DNA of 64,000 bases from Gymnopus androsaceus JB14. Its lineage: Eukaryota > Basidiomycota > Agaricomycetes > Agaricales > Omphalotaceae. The notes beneath the pieces are model-generated. The model was not told where the DNA came from. It did no database searches and saw only the letters and a program-made list of their open reading frames with translations. Both the position numbers and the translations under genes were made by a program. Within the stretch, counting starts at the first letter, position 1. Each line of letters opens with the position of its first letter. The stretch covers positions 168,078 to 232,077 of the forward strand of contig ML769465.1 in the NCBI GenBank assembly GCA_009733575.1, written 5' to 3'. Below are positions 12,675 through 24,946 of the stretch, one piece after another.

Positions 12675-13626
12675 ATGGACGCCCGTACAGAGATACGGCG
12701 CCTGGCCTACAACCAGACCAACGAAAACGAAGCAAAGATGCAGGAAGATCTCCAAAACATCTACAGTACACTTGTTTCTCTTTATCAATTATCATCTCTA
12801 ACAACCTGCCAGTATTCTGCAAGCAAAGCGTCTCATCCGAAGAATCCAAGCTATCCGTCAAAGCTCCACCTGCAGAACTCCTCATTATCACGCTAAGGAA
12901 CTTGATCTTCCCGTCTATCGTCCTTTCGTTCATTCCAGAAACCTTGGACGTGTTGAGCGGCATCGAGGCATGGCGAATAAAAGCAGAAAAAATAGCGGAT
13001 CAAGCTTTGGTCTCGGAGGAGTACTGGCCAAACTACAAAGTTGACTACCCTAGTGGATTAACAGATGATGACAGGCGCGTTTTGCGGGGGATTGTCGACG
13101 CTCACAAGGTCGATAGAGCTAATTATGTTGAAATCACAAAGCAGTATTGTCAATTGGTAAGACCTCGGTTAATATCCATCCAGCTCAATTTAATATTTGC
13201 AGCACCTTCATAATACATGGACGTCTAGCTCTGTAGAGCAATTCATCAAAATCCTCCGGAAATACTTCCCTTCCCTAGCGCCTGCCACAAACCCAAGCGA
13301 ACCGTATCCTTTTCTTCAAAGCTTCACCCCGGCTGAATTGTCGAGCTTTGCGGAATTGAAAAGGAGCTGGGTTGAGCTTATCCAGCAAATTACAAAGGGT
13401 AACTTCGTACAGTAAGTTTCCAACGAAACCTTTCTTTCCGCACCTCATCTTTCTTCATAGACCCGAAATCCGAGTGCCAATCGAGGTTGAACTCCAAGCA
13501 ATGACGGAATCATACCTCGTCCATGTTCAGGAGCAGATCGACAAGCTGGAGAAATTGTTTGACGCGCCCGGTTATATGTACCGCGTTGGCACGAAGCTGG
13601 AGGATGTGGATCTAGATGAAAAGTAG
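12675..13626 (+). CDS. Unrecognised conserved gene 'X', copy 1 (intact)
   Basis: Four exons. Exon 1 (MDARTEIRRLAYNQTNENEA) splices at GTACAC/TGCCAG (about 12766-12812) into IFCKQSVSSEESKLSVKAPP. Exon 2 continues with a hydrophobic stretch (FPSIVLSFIPETLDVL) and SEEYWPNYKVDYPSGLTDDD. A GTAAGA intron near 13158 leads to HLHNTWTSSSVEQFIKILRK. A last intron near 13412 leads to PEIRVPIEVELQAMTESYLV and a C-terminal helix ending ...VDLDEK, TAG 13624-13626. The protein is about 260 aa, mostly helical, with no signal peptide. I do not recognise the family. Its coding status is supported because all three introns must be removed to keep the frame and these junctions recur in four copies. Copies: 14438-15385 (5'-truncated), 24947-25889 and 33030-33983 (frameshifted). 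The shared promoter suggests co-expression with PDAT, an inference only. Confidence 0.7.
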
Positions 13627-13993
13627 ATGAAGGGGTTCATGCGGATAAATGGCACCAAACTGGTATGTCCTTCCCATTGAAGCCGCTATTCTGCTCATCC
13701 TTTTTCTCCTAGCTTCTATTAAACAAATCTGCATCTCCCTGACATCTGAAAGGATCCGCGCGCCCATAGGCCATGCAGGAGATGCGTTAGATATCCTCCT
13801 TCGTCGAGTCCGACGACTTGGTACCTCCGACAACACAGCATCTGCCGAAGTCAATATGGTGGATTGCAGTTGCTCGACGGAGAATGGAGAAGTCCATGTC
13901 GCTGAAGGCGCGTTCCGTGAGAGGAGGACTACGTCCGAGTCTGACATGCGTTCAAATTCCTTGCCCTTGTCCTTCATGTCACTTCAAACATAG
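13612..13993. other. Short region 'Y', open on both strands; coding status unclear
   Basis: Directly after the gene X stop (TAGATGAAGG). The + strand is open at 13649-13993 (114 aa with a hydrophobic run PIEAAILLILFLLASI) and the - strand at 13612-13977 (121 aa, MKDKGKEFERMSDSD...). Copies at 15371-15728, 25890-26100 and 33984-34318 differ at positions that change amino acids in either frame. There is no family for either product. It may be the 3' UTR of X or an antisense gene. In this copy the region ends by joining the inverted F-box upstream sequence at about 13968; in copies near 15725 and 34317 it joins the DUF3455 arm instead. Confidence 0.3.
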
Positions 13994-13995
13994 CT

Positions 13996-14438
13996 GATAA
14001 TATTACAGATAATCGTATGTTCTTTTGGAACCACGGTAGCGCTAGCCCTCGCTAGTCCCGGGCGTTGAGTTGAGTTCTGATATTCTAATTTGGGTTGTTC
14101 CTTCGAACGTTATCCAAGGTCCTTTCCCAATGTCAGATCTCGTATCGAAGAGCCAATGTAGCTCGAACCAACCGACATATCCTTCCTTCAAAGCCGAAAA
14201 TATCCGAAACGGAAAATCAGTTGAGGAGTCTCGGAAAGGTATTGTCAAGCTTCAGCGTTCATACGAGGCTCAGCTTTCCGAGTTGACGTGTCAAAAAGCC
14301 GCAAAGCTCGTCGAAATTGCTTCATATCTAAACATCCTCTCCCCTGCCCATCGAGTTCCGCCGGAAGTTCTATGCGCGGAGCTTGGAGTCGGGACCATGA
14401 TATCATTCGACACACGTCCAGCCTTTCGCGCGTCTGTG
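13996..14438 (+). pseudogene. 5' fragment of F-box-like gene, cut off at 14438
   Basis: An open frame from 14070 includes a coiled-coil lead-in (VKLQRSYEAQLSELTCQKAA) and then YLNILSPAHRVPPEVLCAEL. This coiled coil plus ILSP.HRVPPEVL is the standard N-terminal layout of basidiomycete F-box proteins. At about 14438 the sequence jumps, inside the F-box gene, into exon 1 of gene X (CCCGTACAGAG). Everything downstream of the F-box is missing here. The same gene is present further along as inverted copies at 18096-19140 and 26101-27130. The joined reading frames do not match, so no fusion protein is expected. Confidence 0.65.
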
Positions 14439-15385
14439 CCCGTACAGAGATACGGCGCCTGGCTTACAACCAGACCAACGAAAACGAAGTAAAGATGCAG
14501 GAAGATCTCCAAAACATCTACAGTACACTTGTTTCTCTTTATCAATTATCATCTCTAACAACCTGCCAGTATTCTGCAAGCAAAGCGTCTCATCCGAAGA
14601 ATCCAAGCTATCCGTCAAAGCTCCACCTGCAGAACTCCTTATTATCACGCTAAGGAACTTGATCTTCCCGTGTATCGTTCTTTCGTTCATTCCAGAAACC
14701 TTGGACGTGCTGAGCGGCATCGAGGCATGGCGAATAAAAGCAGAAAAAATAGCGGATCAAGCTTTGGTCTCGGAGGAGTACTGGCCAAATTACAAAGTTG
14801 ACTACCCTAGTGGATTAACAGATGATGACAGGCGCGTTTTGCGGGGGATTGTCGATGCTCACAAGGTCGAGAGAGCTAATTATGTTGAAATCACAAAGCA
14901 GTATTGTCAATTGGTAAGACCTCGGCTTATATTCCAACTCAACTCAGTTTAATATTTGTAGCACCTTCATAATACATGGACATCTAGCTCTGTAGAGCAA
15001 TTCATCAAAATCCTCCGGAAATACTTCCCTTCCCTTGCGCCTGCCACAAACCCAAACGAACCGTACCCTTTTCTTCAAAGCTTCAGCCCGGCTGAATTGT
15101 CGAGCTTTGCGGAATTGAAGAGGAGCTGGGTTGAGCTTATCCAGCAAATTACAAAGGGTAACTTCGTACAGTAAGTTTCCAGTGAAAGCTTTCTTTCTGC
15201 GCCTCATCTTTCTTCATAGACCCGAAATCCGAGTGCCAACCGAGGTTGAACTCCAAGCAATGACGGAATCATACCTCGTCCATGTTCAGGAGCAGAACGA
15301 CAAGCTGGAGAAATTGTTTGATGCGCCCGGTTATATGTACCGCGTTGGCACGAAGCTGGAGGATGTGGATCTAGATGAAAAGTAG
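14438..15385 (+). pseudogene. Gene X copy, lacking its start codon and promoter
   Basis: Identical in structure to gene X at 12675 from the sixth base pair of codons onward (ARTEIRRLAYNQ...) through all three introns to TAG 15383-15385. No internal indels are visible. The ATG and the PDAT-side promoter are replaced by F-box sequence at the junction 14438. Substitutions relative to copy 1 include Asp to Glu, Ile to Thr and Ile to Asn. It could only be translated from an alternative start, so I call it a 5'-truncated copy. Confidence 0.7.
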
Positions 15386-15725
15386 ATGAAGGGGTTCATG
15401 GGGATAAATGGCACCAAACTGGTATGTCCTTCCCATTGAAGCCGCTATTCTGCTCATGCTCTTCCTCTTAGCTCCTATCAAACAAATCTGCATCTCCCTG
15501 ACATCTGAAAGGATCCGCGCGCCAATAGGCCATGCAGGAGACGCGTTAAATATCCTCATCCATCGAGTCCGGCGACTCGGTATCTCCGACAACACAGCAT
15601 CTGCAGAAGTTGATATGGTGGATTGCAGTTGCTCGACGGAGAATGGAGAAGTCCATGTCGCTGAAGGCGCGTTCCGTGAGAGGAGGACTACGTCCGAGTC
15701 TGACATGCGTTCAAATTCCTTGCCC
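15386..15725. repeat. Copy of region Y
   Basis: Counterpart of 13627-13968. It stays open on both strands but is no more convincing as a gene. It joins the right arm of the inverted repeat at 15726 (TAAAGATACCCGG). Confidence 0.5.
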
Positions 15726-18095
15726 TAAAGATACCCGGAAGACGAACGGAAAAAGAATGGGCATATATAAGCTAAGGATTTTTTGGCAAGAAAACAAGCC
15801 TAGCGCTACATTTGAATCGAAGATTCAATTTTAAGATGTGTAACTTCCATGCAAAAGAGCGAGGCGCGTATAGAACTTTCGGCAAGAAGGAAGCAAGCAA
15901 GAGAACTCTTCGCTTAGAACGAGCCACCAGTGAGCCCTGCAGCAAGTGTTGAGTTCAACGTTCAAACTTTCGAAAGAAATAACTTACAGTACATGGCGGT
16001 GTATTTGACAAATATTTCCGCCGATCCAGGTATACACTAGAGTAGCGATGAGATGGATCCAAGGATTAAATGCTCGTAGACTGCATACCGATGCTGGAGG
16101 TTGACCGCCTTGAGTATCTATACGGTAGATCTCATTGGCAAGAGCACCCGTCAAGTTGGTCAAGTAAAGCCAATCGATGTTGGACGCAGTATCTGAGGGA
16201 GCCGTGACATCATCAATCTTGGATCCAACTACAAAAGCTGCAGGGTTTCCGGCGAAAGCATTCGACGTGAAGTCCCATTTTGGGCTCAATCCTGTGCCAG
16301 TTACAGGGTTGGTGACGAAGTAGTGTTGCCCCAGAGTGGATTCAGAAGGGGAGGTAATAACACGCGCAGCAGAGATGATTGCCTCAGATTCAAAAACGTC
16401 CGAGGTGGCACTCGCGTTCCAAGCTCTGAAAGCAAGGGAAGATAGATCGGTAAAGCTGGACGTGCCATACAAGCACGAAGCATCGAACAATTCGGCAAGT
16501 GCGCCTACGTTTCTAAGAAAAGGATGAATGAACTCTTTTGTCTCCGTTTATATCAGTGTTGGCTCACGTATAAGTCCCCGTGGATTCACAGGTGTAGTTT
16601 TGAGTACCCACTCCCAGACCGATGAACGTAGGTGCAAATGACGGAGTAGGTAAAGTGGAGCCCGTTAAAACAATCTCAGCAGAAGATACACCACAGACTC
16701 GACACTTTTTATCACTCCTAGGGGATCAAGTGAGAAAGGCGGATGGAATAGGATACGGACGAAAAACATACCTGGCCGAAGTGGGTGCAGCCGCAGATGC
16801 GTGAAGCAAGAGGGCAACCGAAACAATGGATTTGAGCATAAGAGACATTGAAAGCGAGGAATAAATGAGGGTGAAATTCTGCTTCAAAAGAAAGGAGAGT
16901 TTTTAGGAGTTTACTGGACGATAGTAGAGCTGTTCTTGTCCATTTTATCCGAGGATGGGTCAGGGGCATAAACTGATATATCACTGATTTTCCCCCTGAA
17001 ACTTGACCTACATCTAGTATTTGGAACATATCACTCTTGAAGCTTGAAGGTACGCTCCACATCAAGTCGCGCTCTCATCTTCAAGATATTCGAAGGACAT
17101 TCCCAAGCCTAATCTAGTGGCATGGGATGTGTAAAAGGCATACTGGACACAGCTGTAGTTGCCGCAATACCATTGGCAAGTCACCGTATAGATTTTCGCT
17201 GATACAGCAGGGAACAGAAACTGATGGTCACAACTGAGTTGTGTATCGTGCGCTTTGACCGTATCTGTTGATCCTGTCAATCATATTATCCTAGGCCGTT
17301 CGGGAACTGTAGCTGCTAGCATTTCTCTCAACTGGTCACATACTAATGTCCTACATACATCGGACATCCATCAATGTGAGTTCTTGACAAAAAAAAGCGC
17401 GCGACCTCGCACTCTGATCACATGCACCAGGACTCCGAGCGTTCCCTTGCGCCAAGTGTGTATTCGATTGAAGCCAGTTGAAGCATTCCTTTCATACGTC
17501 CCACAACTAATTGAATCATGATCACGGTGCGTAATGATATGGACGTACAGGAAAACGAGTATGAGGAACTACTCTGATCGTTTCAGTGATACATGTTATT
17601 GGCTCTGTCGATATCCAATGGTAGTATGGGAAAGCTTGAACGGGAAATGTTACAACCCTTTCCTTGCTCTGGAAATGTCGGCATAAGATATCCGATAAAG
17701 TCCTATTTAGAATAACGCAACTGTAAAACACAAGTAGAGCAGTAGACCGAAACCGGAGAACGCGTTGGTTGGGCCAGTAAGTTTCGGAGGGAGAACATAG
17801 TGGAGAAGATAGTCATTATGTACTAGAATAGCCTGGTGCCTAAGCATCTAAATCGTTAGAGCTTGATTGGTCGTCGAGAATTGTGAAACTCGAACTTCTC
17901 CAGATACAAAGATTGAAAGACCAGAGATGAGATGATATCTTCAGAAGAATCACATCCTGGGGAAGTTCCAGCAGGATATAGATCTCCCGGGTGCGGTACA
18001 CTCAGTAGGGAACTATTTTCTCTCTTGATATGCTTCTACCCATTCTTTATACCTTGAAATGTGAGTAAGTTACTGTCCGAGTCTCTGAACGCAGT
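15726..18095 (-). repeat. Right arm of 2.4-kb inverted repeat (DUF3455 module)
   Basis: Reverse complement of 4571-6933. It contains DUF3455 copy 2 (15914-16848) and the same gene-free upstream DNA. Its outer end abuts the F-box copy at the sequence ACGCAGTTTCAAACTC (about 18085-18100). The same boundary sequence occurs at 26101, where the other F-box copy begins, so this is a recurrent breakpoint. Confidence 0.85.
15914..16848 (-). CDS. Secreted DUF3455 protein, copy 2
   Basis: Start at 16848 (MSLMLKSIVSVALLLH signal peptide), stop at 15914-15916. Intron positions equal those of copy 1, and no frameshift is visible. The long exon (15984-16490) keeps GQHYFVTNPVTGTGLSPKWD, VVGSKIDDVTAPSD and YRIDTQGGQPPAS. 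It differs from copy 1 at a few residues (e.g. FPGN to FAGN). It lies in inverted orientation to copy 1 and probably encodes an equivalent protein of about 250 aa. Confidence 0.82.
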
Positions 18096-19140
18096 TTCAA
18101 ACTCTGAAGACACTCTTCATCGCCTTTTCTGAGCTTTCCGAAGCAACATGACTTGGAGGAATACGGACATTATCGCTATCATAGCTCTTGAGAGGATTTT
18201 GCGGTCTCGTAAGTTAGAACAGCGAGGCGAAGAGAAGACATTGTAGTTGCAGAAGCGTTGCTGCAAGACCAGCGGACGTCCTGAAAAGATACTTGAGAAT
18301 CCTGGCATTTATGCTGAAGAGTCAACTCTTCGAGCCCAAGTAGATTTACACCGATACCAGTCACATCGCACTACCGAGTTTAAGGATGTTAGCTGCTGCT
18401 AGCGGGAACTCAACAACGCTAAAAGAACACTGCAAAATTCTTTCAATTTAACACAACGCAAGTTGGCTGCCTCTAGAAGTACATCACTGGAAAGGGAAAA
18501 AATCTAAACATGATTTTAACGTGTCTTCCACACCGAAGTCATTCGCTGTCATGAATCTCGGCAGTAGACTTCTTCCAATGTAGGGAAATGAAGAGCGTGG
18601 AGATCGTAAGAGGAAGTAATGAATGACGGCGTGCCCACGAAATGTAACGAACCGATATGTTTCACCAAAGTTGAGGATAGTTTTCCCTCGCTTCCGTGCC
18701 GAAATTTACCCGGCGACCTTGATTCTTGGATCCGAGTCATAGGTTACACAGACTCGCTGAAAAGGACTGGACGGATGATTACGAATGATTATCCATGGGT
18801 CCCGACTCAAGCTTCCGCGATAGAACTTCCAGCGGAACTCGATAGGCAGGGGAGAGGATGTTTAGATAGAAGCAATTTCGACGACTCTTTGCGGCTTTTT
18901 CGACACGTCAACTCGGAAAGGTGAGCCTCGTATGAACACGGAAACTTGACAAACTTGTCCGAGACTCCTCAACTGATTTTCCGTTTCGAGTATTTTCTCG
19001 GCTTTGAAGGAAGGAATATGTCGGTTGGTTCGAGCTACATTGGTGCCTTTCGATACAGAGATTGGACATTGGGAAAAGGAACCTTCGTTGGATAATCGTT
19101 CGAAGGAACACCCAATTGAGAATATCAGACTGCAACTCAA
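18096..19140 (-). pseudogene. F-box/LRR-like gene copy, frame broken
   Basis: On the - strand the region carries, in order, the coiled-coil lead-in (about 18950-19130), the ILSP...PPEVL-type F-box (about 18800-18880), and a C-terminal part with TLEEVYCRD, then GVNLLGLEELTLQ-type leucine-rich motifs (18200-18580). The pieces lie in different frames because of single-base indels relative to 26101-27130, so as written it cannot encode one protein. F-box proteins recruit substrates to SCF ubiquitin ligases. The leucine-rich part would be the substrate-binding side. Breaks may be genuine decay or assembly error. Confidence 0.55.
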
Positions 19141-19194
19141 CGCCGGGACTAGCCGAGGCTACACGTTACCGTGGTTTCCAAAAAGAACATACGA

Positions 19195-20412
19195 TTATCA
19201 CCTGTAATATTATCAGCTATGTTGTGGAAGTGACATGAGGACAAGGGTCATGAAGGCAGGTTTACTTTATTACACGGCCTAGCATGTCATGTCTCTTTGA
19301 ATTCAATTTTAAGCGCCAACTTTAAGTGCGTGTATAGCTATTTGCCAAAAGCATGAAACAGTTCTGATCTTGAAACAAAGTTTTTCGCTGCCAGGAAATT
19401 TGTACATCCTCAAGAGTTCTAGCTCACCATATTGATCTGCAGCGTAATTATGCAGACTGTGACGTTCCTCAAGGGCCTATTTTTCCTTGCACTTATCCTA
19501 TGCATATGAAAAACATACCAACGATATGAATCCGGGAAATAATGGGGTCTATTTTTCAAAGCCTTGTGCTTCCATAAATTCCAGTGCCCAGTGCATTGTA
19601 TCTGAAGCCAAGTGCGATATATGAGTCTTTGAAAGAACATAAACATAGACTCGCATGGCATCTGGCGAAACGACGCTTTGACCTTCCTTTTCTGTATACA
19701 TTGAACTATCAAACTTCCAAGCGGTGCATGCGCATTTCTACACAGATTCTTAAGCCTTTTATTAATACTGATACCAAGAAGACAACAGCTTCACCGATAG
19801 AGGAAACTGAAGATTCGATAATACAAGCCGTAAAAAGGACGATGCTGCAAAATATTGAAGTTGGCGACAGTGATTGAAAGAAAGAGTAACTTTACTAATT
19901 CGTGGCAATATTATATACCTATACTTTCCGCAATTTTACGCTCTAGACCAGGATTTGAAGCCTCCTAGAACATCCAAAGAACAGAAACTTCATGTGTCAT
20001 GGCAATTGCAGCACTTTGGAAGATGGAAACCGGGGAAAGATGAAATAAACTTCGTCGCCTGCAAATCTGCGTGAATCAATCAATCAAGAATCAATTCAGA
20101 GTTCGGGCTCAGTGCCAAAACGCTAAGTAGACAGCGAAAGACGCGTCAAACGACAGAAAGCAAAGGATCTTTGACAATGATATAAAGAGATATCAATGTT
20201 GACGCGTCGTGCCATTAGCAACAGCATAGCGATTAGAAATCAGCATACTAGAACATATCGTCACTCCAGATTTTAAGCCAAAACATTGTCCAGAGACATG
20301 CCAACACAACCAGTTTGGCACAGTAATGGTACGTATATCATACAAGTAATCATTAGATGGTACCACTTCAAAAAAGCAACAACTCGACTTGGACAATGTC
20401 TTTAAGCAAACT
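19195..20412. repeat. Non-coding spacer, copy 2 of 3
   Basis: Counterpart of 6934-8107. It also includes the short promoter-like piece (GTAATATTATCAGCTATG, 19204-19221) that in inverted orientation lies at about 13990. No gene is supported. Confidence 0.6.
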
Positions 20413-21241
20413 CTCACTCGCACATTATCCTCATCCCAAAGGAGGACTCTGCAGGTAGCCAATGCTCTCCACCGATCAGTCCACTCAAGGAACTGACAGA
20501 CCTTGTAGTCCTGCGAAGCGACAATGGGAGCGATTGCCATCCAGCAATTGTACTCTCAGTGGAAACATCCGCTGGCTTCCACATGATTTTAGGACCATAG
20601 ACTTTGAGTATGGCGAAGGTGGGTTTGGGCCACATATCGTAACATAGTCTCCAGGATTTGCGTGCCTCAATCTGTCAATGGGTGAAAGCATCTCGGAAAG
20701 GAGCGACGGCAGATCAAGATGAGAGGCAGACGGAAGGTCTGGATGCTTGGTCTGCGGGCAGTAGACGGTAGGAAGACCCGAAGGGATTTAAGACCTGCTT
20801 TCCTGATTAGTGAAGTATTAGAGGGAGACGCCACGCGTGATCTTACCTAGGAGTTCTTGAGATTCTGGCATAACACTCACATTCCATGAAGCTTTTGGAA
20901 AATCTGTATGCATCCTCCCATCGAACCATCATGTCAGTTAGTACTCGCAGTTCGTTTTCGTCGGGAATTAAGAACGCTTTCTCCTGATCGATAGTCAAAG
21001 GCTGAACATGCGAATTTGTCTTTTTCCAGTCTTGTTTTTGGCAGCTTTGGCTCTGTAAGAGATAAAACACTTTTGAGTAGATGGAGGCAAGGAGTGACAA
21101 GGAAAACAGCGTAACAATAATGCTGGTATTTGCAGACGGCACAACGACGAATTCATCCCTTCTCCGCCTTCGTCCCAAAGAGGGCGTCGATAATTCGCAT
21201 TCATGCAACAAAGGAGGAACAGGGATTTGATTTGAGGCCAT
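20413..21241 (-). pseudogene. MYND-finger gene, copy 2, frameshifted
   Basis: Starts at 21241 (MASNQIPVPP). Compared with copies 1 and 3 it has several 1-base losses and gains. The CEY.DCPLWDE segment is out of frame, the SKKASWN segment has lost bases, and an inserted base at the end (CGAG for CGG) removes the usual stop. All changes are single-base indels. Either a dead copy or poorly polished sequence. Confidence 0.65.
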
Positions 21242-21454
21242 TCGTTTTTAAAAAAAAAAAGATCTGATCGTGAGAATGCCTATTTACTCGAATCCGCACT
21301 ACCATAATATATATAAATAATATCATATCATAAAACATCCAGCCCTCCGTGAACGCGTCCATTAGGAGCACCTACATCTAGCCTTCAGTTTGTCTATCGA
21401 TAAGCATCTTATAAATCGGTTAGCCTACATCCAACCCCATCATCCCAACTCAAC

Positions 21455-24400
21455 TCAATCCCATCCCATCCTTGCAGCGTACGTTTTTAATATTCGACAC
21501 AAAATTCTCCTCCCACTCGTGCCTACCCCGGTACCACCTGAGGATGATCTCATTTAGAGGAGTGGATCCAGAACATCAACATGTTCCGATGTTATTTCAC
21601 ACCACGGGGCATAGACGGGACTGGACGATGGGGAAGCGGATAGGTAGTACGTGTAATCGATGACTGTAAAAAGGGAGAGGGAAACACCCACCTCTACCAC
21701 GTAATATTAATTCCTGCAGGATTCCATCTCGGCCTCTTCCACCCCTCCACGCACATCGCTGCCGAGACTTAAGAGACTAACCGTCCCATCGCCTTCGCCC
21801 AGCTTGACGCCATTGCGGATCTATGAAAATCATCAGGCGCTGTTCGTTGGTCATCTCAGGCTCACCTTGGAGTACCGCTCTCATCCGTATAGTCTGCATC
21901 AATCCAGCTTTTCCTCAACAACGGCATATCTAGTGGCGTTCGTGGGGTTAATTACCAGAGCAAGGTCCAGTTTGATTAGAGCTTGGATCGGGGTCGGTGC
22001 AACGGGAGTGTTACGCCGTCTGCAGCAGATTCGTCGTGTTCGTAATCGCCGTGGGCGTACCAGTATGAGCGCTATGTGAATAACCGTCAGTGAATAGAGA
22101 GGAGCTTGGTTAAAGGAAGGTCGCACTTCAGTCTCCTCCCATGTCCATAGACACAGAACATCTTCATCGAAGGAGCGTTCGGTAATCTGTTGGTAAGATG
22201 TACGATACGATCGTTTCAACTCTTGAACTTGTCATAAACACACACAGAACACTACGCACTGAACCTCGAGTGGGTTAGTCCACTTCTATGATCAAATTGT
22301 TCCGCTTCAAAGCCTCCTCATCCCTCTCGATTCCAAAGGAATAATTTGTGTCCATCATTTTCTGTAGAAAATAAACTTCATCAGCCGCTGCTATACGAAT
22401 CACAACAACCTTTACCTGAAAAGTCGACGGTATGCTCAAAATTCCACTGTCCGCCGTCTCAGCAGTCATATTCCCTACCTCTCCCAGTACTATCCTCGCC
22501 CTCATTTTCGGCCAACTTGAGCTCCACGTCCTCTCTTCCTCCATCCTCACCAGGAATAGAAACATGTACGTCACAGGAGTTTGCCTGAACGCTATGAACT
22601 CTCCATGGGTGTGGACTAACGCGCTGCTGACGCCGCCGTTTCGTGGTTGTGGTCGTGTTGTCGTTTGGATTCGCTAATGTATTTGCGTGTTAACTGCGCT
22701 CCAAGTCTTCTTCACGTTCATGATCAACATCATCAGTGGTTTCTTCATCGATATCAACATCAATAAGGTCGTCAGGTGCAAAAGTAGAGTTGCCCCCAGA
22801 TTGCGTTTCCGCCCTGTGTTAAGAATAAGAAACGATGATAGAGAAAAGGAACCAGCCTAGCATACCTTTGATCCACATACTCGCACTCCCTGCCCAGCTC
22901 AAAAACAGTTTGCGACGTTCAGCGCGGGAAAAGAAGCGCTCCAAAACTAGATAATGAGATGGCATTAACCCACTGATTCAAGCCCCCAAGAACAAAGCAC
23001 CGTACCATAGGAATCCTGCAGTTCAATTTACCGTATTTCTCATTTTCCGGACAAGAATGCTGACATAGCTTTAGCCTAGGAACATTCAAAAAGGAAAATA
23101 GCGCAAAATCAAAATGAAAGATCACTAGGCAGAACATGCCATGGAAATTTATCTTACGACACCCTGCAGGGGAAAAGAGACAAAGAAGTCAGCGATTTTA
23201 GGCCTACGCAATTCAAAGTAAAAGATATGTTGAAGGATCCGAATCCCAGAACGATTAATGGAGAATGGAGCTTCTACATACCTAGATAATCACATACTTA
23301 CTAGATGTGTCCACAATCGAGAATGTACGCTTCGATATGGTTTCTGTGAAAAGATACTAAATAAATCTGCATTGAGAATGCGACACTAGGACTAACCTCA
23401 ACCCAATCAGGTCCTCCGCCGCCGTGTTCCGGGGATTTCTACCCATTTGAGACTGTGTGCGTAGAAGGAGCCATGAGTACCCTTTCAAAAAAAAAGACTC
23501 AAGAACAACAGGACGTCAAACACAAATACTAACATCATATACGTTCAACGGGGATAAGTGAGTGAGCGTTCATCAAGGATGGGTTGGATTTGTACCAGAA
23601 ATACCTATATGAAAAGAGATGGTCAGAAGACGAAGAGGGTAGGTAGGGGCTACCACACACGGTTGCCACCCATCGAATATAAAGAGAGAAGAGGATTAAA
23701 CAAGGAGTTAGAGAAGAGCACGGATCAGCACACACGAGCAGCCACTACAGTCTTTTTCTTTGTCGTCTCCTACAGAAATAGATGATATCAAACATCAGAG
23801 AAAGAACATCAAAAACCCAAACTTACTTGAACCCTTCTATCATACTCTTCAACTTTGAAAAATACCGTCCTCTCTTCCAAATTCCAATATGATAGCCTCC
23901 AGTCGTATGGCGCGAGTTAAAGGTTGTTAGTGTCGTAGTTTACTACCGCCAAGTTCTCGACGATTTTCGCCAAATCCAGTACCCTTGAATGAACGTACTG
24001 GCGGCATCGATACCCTCTGCCGCACGTATCTTGGCGTCGGGAGGTCGAGGCCTGTGACAGGATCGAGCGATCATAGCCGCTATCCATCTGTCTCGATTAA
24101 AGGTAACTTGGAGAGGCATGTTCAGACCTCCCAAAGCTTTTCGCGGAAGAAAGACGATATTCCAGGGAAGTAGACCATGATTCCAAACCCTGTGGATGAC
24201 GATGAAAACGAGACAAAGAATAAAAACGGGGAATGGAACGGACAGTAGATATCCGCCAGGAATCAAAACCACGGGATATTCAGCAGATAATCCCTTGCCT
24301 TCATGTTCTTCCAACTTGAAACTCCCTTCCATCGCGATTAAGCTTCCAAATCTCAGGATATTACTTCGAACTCTGTTCCACTCGGTCTCTAGGCGAGAAA

Positions 24401-24852
24401 AGTCGAAATCCGGAAGTTGAGGAAGGGTGATGTCGTATTGGTCCATTAGAAGCATTAATTGGGCATGCATGTCTTGAATGTCAAGGGCTGGACAAAGCAA
24501 ATGCGAGGAGAGTGCCGACTGGACAACGATTAGAATATAGGGTGGCGTGCAACCATCAGTACGCACCAAAAGACACCAAGAGGAAAGAGGAATCTGCGGT
24601 AACAAATACCTGAGCGGGACTAGAGACTATTTAGAATATTAAATGCAAAAAAAAAAAAAAAAACAAGCACCTTGCCTGTTTCGCTTTAGTTTATTCACTT
24701 CTTTCTGCAACAACTGCTTCGTTTTCCATAGTTCGACGGTCGAGTCACCCATTTCCGGGGCTGGAGAATTCGGAGTGGAGGATCTGAATCAGAAATCTCT
24801 GTCATCATGTTTGAATTTTGAGAGTTTCCTTCAGTCGACGTCTTAATGACAT
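21455..24852 (-). pseudogene. PDAT copy 2, nonsense-mutated and frameshifted
   Basis: Same structure as 9163-12565, from MSLRRRLK (24852) to the stop at 21455. The codon for Tyr in LYLAPYDW is TAA here (plus-strand TTA at 23917-23919). Many single-base indels also break the frame (for example within 22275-22574 and 24110-24300). A run of about 18 A at 24645-24662 lies in the first intron. The shared nonsense change also occurs in copy 3, so at least this lesion is inherited through duplication and is not a read error. Confidence 0.75.
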
Positions 24853-24946
24853 CGTAGGATTAGGAGGAGGTGAAGCAAGGCGTGACGTGATGATTCAATT
24901 TCAGTGCCATTGCTCATCGACACGCACTGCTGCACTTTGTTCCAAC

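Noticed and set aside
20193..20540. Extended C-terminus of MYND copy 2 (about 40 extra residues)
   Set aside because: Caused by one inserted base removing the stop used in copies 1 and 3; not a distinct isoform.
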